From an uncultured Clostridia bacterium (lineage in GTDB: Bacteria; Bacillota; Clostridia; TANB77; CAG-508), in the NCBI GenBank assembly GCA_944391155.1, contig CALXSO010000014.1:1-15249 (forward strand): a DNA stretch of 15,249 nt, in the 5' to 3' direction. Within the stretch, counting starts at the first letter, position 1. Each line of letters opens with the position of its first letter. Shown here piece after piece: positions 6,214 to 12,746 of this stretch. The notes beneath the pieces were generated by a model. It had not been told where the DNA came from and searched no databases. It saw nothing but the letters and a program-made list of their open reading frames with translations. The position numbers and the translations under genes were made by a program.

Positions 6214-6834
6214 ATGGATATAATTAAATCAATAGAGCATGAACAATTGAAAAATAAAATACCAGAATTAAAAGTTGGTAATACAGTAAAAGTACATGTT
6301 AGAATTAAAGAAGGAAATAAAGAAAGAATCCAAGTTTTTGAAGGAATTATTATTAAAATACAAGGTGGAGGATTAAATCAAACATTTACAGTAAGAAAAA
6401 ATTCTTATGGTGTTGGTGTTGAAAAAACATTCTTAATACATTCACCATTAGTAGAAAAAGTAGAATTAGTAAGAGTAGGTAAAGCTAGAAGAGCAAAATT
6501 ATACTACTTAAGAGACAGATTAGGTAAAGCTGCTAAAACTAAAGAGCAAATAGGAGCAAGAATAGAAAATAAGGAAATTGTTATAAAAGAAGATTTAACT
6601 GAAGAACCAGTATCAGAAGAAGTAACAACACCTGTAGAAACAGCTCCAGAAGAAGCTCCAGCAGTAGAAACTGAAAATGTAACAGTACAAGAAGTTGTTG
6701 ATACTGTAAAAGAAGAGCCAGTAGAAGACAAAAAAGAAGAACCTGTTGAAACAAAAAAAGATGAAGTAGTAGAGAAGAAAGAAGAAAAATCAGAAAAAAC
6801 AGAAAAAGATGAAAAAGAAAAAAAATCTGAATAG
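6214..6834 (+). CDS. rplS: 50S ribosomal protein L19 with long charged tail
   Basis: A 206-residue protein. Residues 1-115 are a normal L19: IPELKVGNTVKVHVRIKEG (17-35), RIQVFEGIIIKIQGGGLNQT (38-57) and the C-terminal signature KARRAKLYYLRDRLGKAAK (90-108). L19 lies at the 30S-50S interface. Residues about 116-206 are an extension, about 90 residues, of low complexity. It is first rich in Glu, Pro, Thr and Val (EEPVSEEVTTPVETAPEEAP), then Glu/Lys-dominated to the end (KKEEKSEKTEKDEKEKKSE). It is probably disordered. The start is ATG 6214 with AAGGAGG at 6196-6202, 11 nt upstream. The earlier in-frame ATG at 6160 lacks a ribosome site and reads through the leader hairpin. The gene is last in the operon; a new promoter follows at 6842. 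Confidence 0.95.
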   Translation: MDIIKSIEHEQLKNKIPELKVGNTVKVHVRIKEGNKERIQVFEGIIIKIQGGGLNQTFTVRKNSYGVGVEKTFLIHSPLVEKVELVRVGKARRAKLYYLRDRLGKAAKTKEQIGARIENKEIVIKEDLTEEPVSEEVTTPVETAPEEAPAVETENVTVQEVVDTVKEEPVEDKKEEPVETKKDEVVEKKEEKSEKTEKDEKEKKSE

Positions 6835-6841
6835 AAAATAC

Positions 6842-6869
6842 TTGAAAAGAAAAAAATTTATGATATAAT
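6842..6869 (+). promoter_or_regulatory. Promoter of the ileS T-box transcript
   Basis: A -35 TTGAAA (6842-6847), a 16-bp spacer and a perfect -10 TATAAT (6864-6869). A start near 6876 lies about 20 nt before stem I of the T-box, as expected. Confidence 0.75.
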
Positions 6870-6894
6870 AATACAAATTTATAAGAAAACAACA

Positions 6895-7134
6895 AAAATA
6901 AGAACAACATAAATAGTAGATAGCTTTAAGAGAGCCAAAGGTAGCTGAAAATTTGGTAAGTAAGAACTATTTATTATCATCTTATTAGTTGCTAAACTGA
7001 AAAAAGTAGGTTAGCCGTAATTCTTGCGTTAAAAGAATAGAGAGAGTGAATATAAATTAAAAAATATTATTTACTAAATTAGGTGGTACCGCGGAAAACT
7101 ATTTCGTCCTAATATGGATGAAATAGTTTTTTGT
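6895..7134 (+). promoter_or_regulatory. T-box leader, isoleucine type
   Basis: The T-box signature AGGTGGTACCGCGG is present at 7081-7094. Upstream, stem I has a base helix AATAAG/CTTATT (6897-6902 with 6981-6986) and a distal helix AAATAGT/ACTATTT (6911-6917 with 6966-6972). These leave an internal loop whose 3' side holds ATC at 6976-6978, the Ile specifier codon expected ahead of ileS. Another ATC follows at once (6979-6981), so the register is not certain. Stem II is GCTAA/TTAGC (6991-6995, 7011-7015) and stem III is ATTCTT/AAGAAT (7020-7025, 7033-7038). Uncharged tRNA-Ile would pair with the specifier and, through its NCCA end, with the TGG of the signature. That would stabilise the antiterminator and let ileS be transcribed when isoleucine is short. 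Confidence 0.9.
7095..7134 (+). terminator. T-box intrinsic terminator
   Basis: AAAACTATTTCGTCC (7095-7109) pairs with GGATGAAATAGTTTT (7116-7130), with one G-T pair and a 6-nt loop, followed by a T-rich stretch. Its 5' side overlaps the antiterminator region, as required for a regulated T-box switch. Confidence 0.88.
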
Positions 7135-7147
7135 TGTTTTCAAAAAA

Positions 7148-7202
7148 ATAGGGATTCAGGAAAGACCCCAATGTCATTAAGTTAAGAGCTTAAAATCCCT
7201 AT
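7148..7202. repeat. 55-bp inverted-repeat element next to the ileS ribosome site
   Basis: Perfect 9-bp ends ATAGGGATT (7148-7156) and AATCCCTAT (7194-7202) enclose 37 nt containing GACCCC and AATGTCATTAAGTTAAG. The right arm stops at the first base of the ileS ribosome site AAGGAGG (7203-7209). It lies after the T-box terminator, where a leader is normally short. It may be the stub of an insertion sequence, or an added translational control hairpin. Confidence 0.5.
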
Positions 7203-7217
7203 AAGGAGGTTATGGAT

Positions 7218-10200
7218 ATGTATAAAAAAGTAGAACTAAAAAATGGCTTTGTTGGAATGGAACAAGAAGTAGCCAAAAGATGGAAAGAAAAAAATATTAT
7301 CAAAAAGAATTTTGAAATGAATAAAGGTAAAAGATATTTTACTTTCTATGATGGTCCTCCAACTGCAAATGGAAAACCACATGTTGGCCATATTGAAACA
7401 AGGGTAATGAAAGATATTATACCTAGATATAAAGTAATGAAAGGGTATCAAGTTATTCGTAAAGCTGGTTGGGATACACATGGTCTTCCAGTAGAACTTG
7501 AAATCGAAAAACAATTAGGAATTTCTGGAAAAGAACAAATTGAAGAATATGGAGTTGAAAAGTTTGTTAAAAAATGTAAAGAAAGTGTCTTTTCATATGT
7601 TCATATGTGGGAAGAAATGACAAACAAAGTTGGATTTTGGGTTGATATGGAGCATCCATATGTAACATATCATAATGAATATATAGAGTCAGTATGGTGG
7701 GCTCTAAAACAAATGTGGGAAAAAGGATTATTATACGAAGGTCACAAAGTAATGCCATATTGTCCAAGATGTGGTACAGCTTTGTCATCACACGAAGTTG
7801 CTCAAGGATATAAAGATGTTAAAGATTTGACTTGCATTGCAAAATTTAAGGTAAAAGGAGAAGATAACACATATATATTAGCATGGACAACAACACCTTG
7901 GACTCTACCATCAAATTTAGCACTATGTGTAAATAAATCATATGAATATGCAAGAGTAAAAGCTAATATTGGAACAGATGATGAGCCAAAATATGAAGAA
8001 TATATTTTAGCTAAAGACTTGATAGACACTGTATTAAATGAGACACCATATGAAATTATAAAAACTTTTAAAGGTGAGGAGTTGCTTGGAACAAAATATG
8101 AAAGATTAATGCCTTTTGGAAATGTTCAAGGTAAAGCTTTTGAAGTAATACATGGGGATTATGTAACATTAACAGATGGTACAGGTATTGTTCATATAGC
8201 ACCAGCATATGGTGAAGATGATAGCTTAGTAGCAAAGCAAAATGGTATTACATTTATAAATTTAGTAGATAAAGAAGGAAAATTTGTAAAAGAAGTAGAA
8301 CCTTGGGCAGGAAGATTTGTAAGAGATTGCAATGAAGATATTTGTAAATGGCTTGCTAAAGAAAATAAGCTATTTAGTAAAGAAAAACATTTGCATTCAT
8401 ACCCACACTGCTGGAGATGTGACACACCACTTTTATATTATCCAAAAGAAAGTTGGTTTGTTGCAATGAGCAAACTAAGAGATGAATTAGTGGAAAATAA
8501 TAATAAAGTAAATTGGTATCCAGATACAATAAGAACAGGAAGATTTGGAAAATTCCTAGAAAATGTTATTGACTGGGGAATTTCAAGAGACAGATATTGG
8601 GGAACACCACTTCCAATTTGGACTTGTGAAGATGAAAACTGTGGTCATCAAGAATGTATAGGAAGTATAAAAGAACTAAAAGAAAAAGGAATTGACGTAC
8701 CAGAAGATATAGAATTGCATAAACCATACATCGATAATGTTTATCTAAAATGTCCAAAATGTGGTAAAAAAATGAAAAGAGCAAAAGAAGTAATTGATTG
8801 CTGGTTTGATTCTGGTTCAATGCCTTTTGCACAATGGCATTACCCATTTGAAAATAAAGAAATGTTTGATAATAATTTCCCAGCACAATTTATTTCAGAA
8901 GCAGTAGATCAAACAAGAGGATGGTTCTATACATTAACAGCAATAGGAACAGCATTATTTGGAAGAACACCATTTGAAAATTGTGTAGTATTAGGGCATG
9001 TATTGGATGAAAAGGGACAAAAGATGTCTAAATCAAAAGGAAATGGTGTAGACCCAATGGTATTATTAGACACAGTTGGAGCAGATGCAACAAGATGGCA
9101 TTTCTATACATGTAGTAGTCCATGGCTTCCAACAAGATTAGGATTAAAAAATGTACAAGAAACTCGGAAGAGGATTTTTAAGTACATTGTGGAATGTATA
9201 TTCATTCTATGTTCTATATGCAGAAATAGATCAGTTTAATCCATTAGAATATGCAGACTTTAAATCAAATAATGTAATGGATAAATGGATAATATCAAAA
9301 CTAAATACATTAATAAAAGAAGTAGACGAAAAGTTAAACAAATATGATATAACAGGTGCTGCACTTGCCATAGAAGAATTTACAGACAGCCTATCTAATT
9401 GGTATGTGCGTAGAAATAGGGAAAGATTTTGGAGTCAAGGATCAAATGATGAAAAAATTGGGGCATATGTAACTCTATATAGAGTATTAGTATCACTTTG
9501 CAAAATCTCAGCACCATTTGTACCATTTATAACAGATGAAATATATCAAAATTTAGTAGTGAATTTAGATAAAAAAGCACCAGAAAGTGTCCATTTATGT
9601 CTATGGCCAGAAGTAAATGAAAAAGAAATAGATAAGAAATTAGAGCAAGAAATGGATTTAGCATATAAAATTGTAAAATTAGGTAGAAGTAGCAGAAATT
9701 CTGTAAATATTAAAAATAGACAACCACTATCAAAAATGCTAATATCAATTAATACACTACCAGAATATTATGCAGATATAGTAAAAGAAGAACTTAATGT
9801 TAAAGACATTGAATTAGGTGCAGAAATGTCTAAATATGTAAATTTTGAAATAAAACCAAATTTACCAGTATTAGGTAAAGAATATGGAAAACTAATACCT
9901 AAAATCAGAGAAGAAATATCAAAGAAAAATCAAATGGATTTAGCAAATAAAGTAAAACAAGGAAAACAAGAATATATTGATATAGACGGAACACAAATAG
10001 AACTAAATCAAGATAATTTATTAATTACAATGCAAGGTAAAGAAGGATTTGCATTTAGCGGAGAGGGAGAAATTGGAGTAGTATTAGAAACTACAATTAC
10101 CCCAGAATTGGAAGAAGAAGGAATACTAAGAGAAGTATTATCAAAAGTACAAAACATGAGAAAAGAAAAAGGATTTGAAGTATTAGATAGAATTAACTTA

Positions 10201-10371
10201 TATGTTTCAGAAAATGACAAAGTAGAAAAAATAATAAAAAAATTTGAAGAAACAATAAAGCATGACACACTTGCAAATAATATTTTTTATGATGAACAAA
10301 AAGAAGGATATACAGATACAAACATAAACGGTGAAATCTTAAAAATTGATGTAGAAGTTATAAAAAAATAA
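7218..10371 (+). CDS. ileS: Isoleucyl-tRNA synthetase, reading frame broken near 9165
   Basis: This large class I synthetase (about 1050 residues if the frame is joined) charges tRNA-Ile. The first frame, 7218-9239, carries the HIGH-type site HVGH (residues 55-58), GWDTHGLPVELE (84-95), the editing-domain TWTTTPWTLPSN-type segment, Cys pairs (182/185, 398/401, 470/475, 512/515) and KMSKS (602-606). It then runs into about 20 foreign codons and a TAA at 9237-9239. The second frame resumes at FLSTLWNVYSFYVLYAEID (from 9175) and continues through the anticodon-binding domain (NWYVRRNRERFW) to TAA 10369-10371. One extra base between 9162 and 9177 explains the break. The start is ATG 7218, 8 nt after AAGGAGG (7203-7209); the ATG at 7212 is too close. 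Expression is governed by the T-box leader. Sequencing error, true mutation or recoding cannot be told apart here. Confidence 0.93.
9162..9177 (+). other. +1 frameshift site in ileS
   Basis: In the upstream frame the codons are GAA ACT CGG AAG AGG ATT TTT AAG; in the +1 frame they are GGA AGA GGA TTT TTA AGT. Family homology resumes in the +1 frame at FLSTLWN. GGA and AGA fit the local codon habit, whereas CGG is a codon I saw nowhere else in frame in the genes I read. The extra base is therefore most likely at or just before the C at 9165. Confidence 0.85.
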
Positions 10372-10388
10372 TAATTAGAGAGGATAAA

Positions 10389-11261
10389 ATGCAAGGAATA
10401 GTATTAATAAATAAACCAGCAAATTGCACATCACATGACATAGTATATAAGATTAGAAAAATAACAAACGAAAAAGTAGGGCATACTGGCACTTTAGATC
10501 CAATGGCAAAAGGAGTATTACCAATATTAATTGGAAAAGCAACAAAGTGTTCTGCATATTTAATAAATCACAACAAAACATATAAAGTGGAACTACAATT
10601 AGGAATTCAAACAGATACAGCAGATTCTGAAGGAAAGATAGTAAGAAAAGAAGAAGTACAAGAAAAATTATTAAATAAACAACATGTAATAAATACACTA
10701 GAAATGATGCTTGGAAAACAAGATCAAACTCCACCAATATATTCAGCAATAAAAATAGAAGGAAAAAAGTTATATGAATATGCAAGAAAAGGACAAAAAA
10801 TAGAAATCCCACCAAGAAAAATAGAAATATATAGTATTGAATTAAATAATATTGATGAAATAAAAAAATCAATAGAGTTTACTGTAAGTTGTAGTAAAGG
10901 AACTTATATACGAAGCTTGTGTGAAGATATAGCAAAAAAGCTAGGTACAGTAGGATTTATGAGTGATTTGACAAGATTAAAAGTAGGAGAGTTTTCAATA
11001 CAAAAAAGTATAAGTTTAGAAAAAATATTAAATTCAGAAAATCCAAAAGAAGAATTAGAAAAAAACATAATAACCATTGAAGAATTATTTAATAAAAAAG
11101 ATAGCATTGAACTAAGTTCTAAAGAATTAACATTATTTATTAATGGAGTAAAACTACAAAAAAATAAAGAAGATGATATATATAAAATATATAATAATAC
11201 AAATTTCATTGGTATAGGAATAATAAAGGATAAAATGTTAAAAAGAGAAATTATATTGTAA
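10389..11261 (+). CDS. truB: tRNA pseudouridine(55) synthase TruB
   Basis: A 290-residue enzyme that converts U55 in the T-loop of tRNAs to pseudouridine. The catalytic motif GHTGTLDPMAKGVLPILIGK (31-50) contains the nucleophilic Asp37. Other TruB blocks follow: KTYKVELQLGIQTDTADSEG, QTPPIYSAIKIEGKKLYEYA, and CSKGTYIRSLCEDIAKKLG with GFMSDLTRLKVGEFS. The last about 80 residues would form a PUA-like tail. The ATG at 10389 is 5 nt after GAGAGG (10378-10383) and 17 bp beyond the ileS stop, so it is probably transcribed from the T-box promoter together with ileS. truB more usually sits with rbfA/nusA/ribF, so its place after ileS is less common. Intact and full length. No ordinary terminator follows; a MITE-like element starts 11 bp downstream. 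Confidence 0.96.
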   Translation: MQGIVLINKPANCTSHDIVYKIRKITNEKVGHTGTLDPMAKGVLPILIGKATKCSAYLINHNKTYKVELQLGIQTDTADSEGKIVRKEEVQEKLLNKQHVINTLEMMLGKQDQTPPIYSAIKIEGKKLYEYARKGQKIEIPPRKIEIYSIELNNIDEIKKSIEFTVSCSKGTYIRSLCEDIAKKLGTVGFMSDLTRLKVGEFSIQKSISLEKILNSENPKEELEKNIITIEELFNKKDSIELSSKELTLFINGVKLQKNKEDDIYKIYNNTNFIGIGIIKDKMLKREIIL

Positions 11262-11272
11262 CTAGTCATTTT

Positions 11273-11418
11273 TAAAACAATACTGCTAATAAGATTATTG
11301 ATAATAGTTTATAATTAAATTAATTTTAATATATTGATATTTGAGCATATTTATGAAATTTATTAAAATATATTAATATAGACTGTTTCTATAAAAACTT
11401 ATTAGCAGTATTGTTTTA
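11273..11418. mobile_element. MITE-like element with 21-bp perfect terminal inverted repeats
   Basis: The left end (11273-11293, starting TAAAACAATACTGC) and right end (11398-11418, ending GCAGTATTGTTTTA) are exact reverse complements over 21 bp, separated by 104 bp of AT-rich sequence with no reading frame. Both ends finish in the dinucleotide TA, as would be seen after insertion at TA by an IS630/Tc1-mariner type transposase, but TA is also symmetrical by chance. No other flanking duplication is clear. It lies 11 bp after the truB stop, a typical harmless landing place. It contains no transposase and would need one supplied in trans. Confidence 0.7.
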
Positions 11419-11435
11419 TGGCATGATAAGAAAGA

Positions 11436-11585
11436 TATCGAAGTTACATAAGTAAGATTTACGCAAATATTAGTGATGACGGAAGATGCGATATAGTAAT
11501 GTATCGAATCTACATAAGTAAGACCTAATCATTTTTTTATTGTATACAGAAAAATCTATATAGTGTCAAGATAGAAGTCAATTTT
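11436..11585 (+). repeat. Copy B of the two-copy intergenic element
   Basis: Boxes TATCGAAGTT-ACATAAGTAAG at 11436 and TATCGAATCT-ACATAAGTAAG at 11502 are 66 bp apart, against 65 in copy A. Then TTGTATACAGAAAAATCT and GTCAAGATAGAAGTCAATTTT (with a short link) at 11540-11585 match the conserved block of copy A. Orientation is the same. The spacing from box 2 to the block is 24 bp shorter, and the strong 3' hairpins of copy A are replaced by a weak one (TAATA 11603-11607 with TATTA 11615-11619). The rest of 11586-11698 holds nothing I can name. Together with the MITE this fills the 470-bp gap after truB. Confidence 0.65.
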
Positions 11586-11698
11586 TTCTATAAAAAATAA
11601 GGTAATAAAGCTACTATTATCGAGATTTACGGAGGAGATTTTTAAAGGAATAAATAAAAATATTTTTGAAATTGCATATTTAATAATAATAAAGAAGG

Positions 11699-11727
11699 CA
11701 CTCACATATACTTAAATGAGTGAGGTG
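11699..11727 (+). promoter_or_regulatory. Hairpin abutting the ribosome site of the 280-residue gene
   Basis: CACTCA (11699-11704) pairs with TGAGTG (11717-11722). The last G of the stem is the first base of the ribosome site GAGGTG (11722-11727), 5 nt before the ATG. It could modulate translation or stabilise the mRNA 5' end. It is short, so the effect is uncertain. Confidence 0.4.
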
Positions 11728-11732
11728 TTAAT

Positions 11733-12575
11733 ATGTTTTATATACAAGAAAATGACAAGCCCAATGTCATAGAAAAAATATTAAATAGAATTGTAATAGA
11801 AGGAAATAAGATAATTATACCAATAAAACAGCAAGGTATGAGTAAAAAAAGACAAGAAAAAATAGCACAAAAAACAATGAAAATATTGGAAAGAAGTAGT
11901 AGTAAAAAAATTGTAATAAGCAAACAATTAGGAGAATATAAAGATTTTGTAAATATTTTAGATCAGAATAATTATATAAATGTTACAGGAAAATGGTTAT
12001 ACAAAATGCTTATACCTGAAATAATGGATTACATAACAAAAAAAGAAAAATGGAAAAAAGAAGAAACACATATATACATATTAGTAAACGATGCTAAAGA
12101 CTTTATAATAGAAAATATAAAACAATTTGCCCAAATTTACAAGTCCATAACTATAATAACAAATCATATCAATAAATTTAAAAAAATAGAAGAAGACATA
12201 TATGAAGAATTAGGAACATACATAACAATTATGAATAACAAGAAAAAGGGATTATCAAAAGCAAAAGTAATAATAAATATAGATTTTCCAAAGGAATTAA
12301 TCAATCAATATAATATATATGAAAAAGCTATAATAGTTAACATGGTAAATAATATAAAAATAAACAAAAAAAGATTTGAGGGAAAAATAATAAAAGGATA
12401 TAATATTAGATTCAAAAATAAAAACATAGAAAATATAGACAATGAAAAGTTTGACACAAAAGTTATATATGAATCAAACTTTTATTATGAACAACCATAT
12501 AAATATGTAAGAGAAAAAATAAAAAAAGATGGAGTACAAATTAAAAATTTATATTTGCAAAATGGAGTTTATTAA
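11733..12575 (+). CDS. Uncharacterised 280-residue protein, Rossmann-like middle
   Basis: I do not recognise the family. The protein is Lys/Ile/Asn-rich, soluble, with no signal peptide or membrane segment. Residues about 112-206 alternate predicted strands and helices in a nucleotide-binding-fold order: HIYILV, then a helix, SITIITNH, a helix, TYITIMNN, then GLSKAKVIINIDFP and KAIIVNMVNN. The layout, with a strand ending in a turn like xxTNH and a later AKVIIN segment, recalls the NAD(P)-binding half of shikimate dehydrogenase or glutamyl-tRNA reductase. The glycine-rich loop is absent (LVNDAKDF at that place), so cofactor binding is doubtful. The N-terminus (1-60) is basic and the C-terminus ends in NLYLQNGVY. 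The ATG at 11733 has GAGGTG at 11722-11727. It lies alone between repeat copy B and the PBP gene. The gene is probably real; the function is unknown. Confidence 0.7.
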   Translation: MFYIQENDKPNVIEKILNRIVIEGNKIIIPIKQQGMSKKRQEKIAQKTMKILERSSSKKIVISKQLGEYKDFVNILDQNNYINVTGKWLYKMLIPEIMDYITKKEKWKKEETHIYILVNDAKDFIIENIKQFAQIYKSITIITNHINKFKKIEEDIYEELGTYITIMNNKKKGLSKAKVIINIDFPKELINQYNIYEKAIIVNMVNNIKINKKRFEGKIIKGYNIRFKNKNIENIDNEKFDTKVIYESNFYYEQPYKYVREKIKKDGVQIKNLYLQNGVY

Positions 12576-12682
12576 ATTTATAATATTTATATCCTATCAT
12601 TTTGTATTGACATATCTTTGTACGAAACTAAATTATAAATAAATTAAAGACTCTATAATAAAAAGAAATATCGCAAAAAGAC

Positions 12683-12711
12683 TTTATTTTTTGTTATAAA
12701 TATAATATAAT
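12683..12711 (+). promoter_or_regulatory. Possible promoter of the PBP gene
   Basis: A perfect -10 TATAAT at 12706-12711 (a second, overlapping one at 12701-12706) with only a poor -35 (TTTATT, 12683-12688). A start near 12718 would leave a leader of about 29 nt. An upstream TTGACA at 12607-12612 has no -10 at the right distance. Confidence 0.35.
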
Positions 12712-12713
12712 AG

Positions 12714-12736
12714 CTTTGTCAAATAAATTGACAAGG
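12714..12736 (+). promoter_or_regulatory. Hairpin covering part of the PBP ribosome site
   Basis: TTGTCAA (12716-12722) and TTGACAA (12728-12734) are perfect inverted repeats around ATAAA; two more pairs extend the stem to 12714/12736. The 3' strand includes AAGG of the ribosome site AAGGAGG (12733-12739). It could limit translation initiation or, as DNA, be an operator just downstream of the -10. Confidence 0.45.
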
Positions 12737-12746
12737 AGGTAAAAAA

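Noticed and set aside
6504..6910. Leu/Phe-rich minus-strand frames opposite the L19 tail and leader
   Set aside because: Complement of GAA/AAA-rich coding sequence; low-complexity shadows.
9151..10371. Separate 406-codon gene starting MYKKLGRGF
   Set aside because: Its first codons are out of frame with the synthetase family and have no ribosome site; from FLSTLWN on it is simply the second half of ileS.
7218..10371. AGG or CGG codon reassignment as an explanation for odd codons in ileS
   Set aside because: AGG near 9418 falls at a conserved Arg of the VRRNRERFW motif, so AGG is read as Arg; reassigning CGG would not repair the frame.
11273..11418. Rho-independent terminator for truB
   Set aside because: The 21-bp arms are separated by 104 bp, far too long a loop for an intrinsic terminator.
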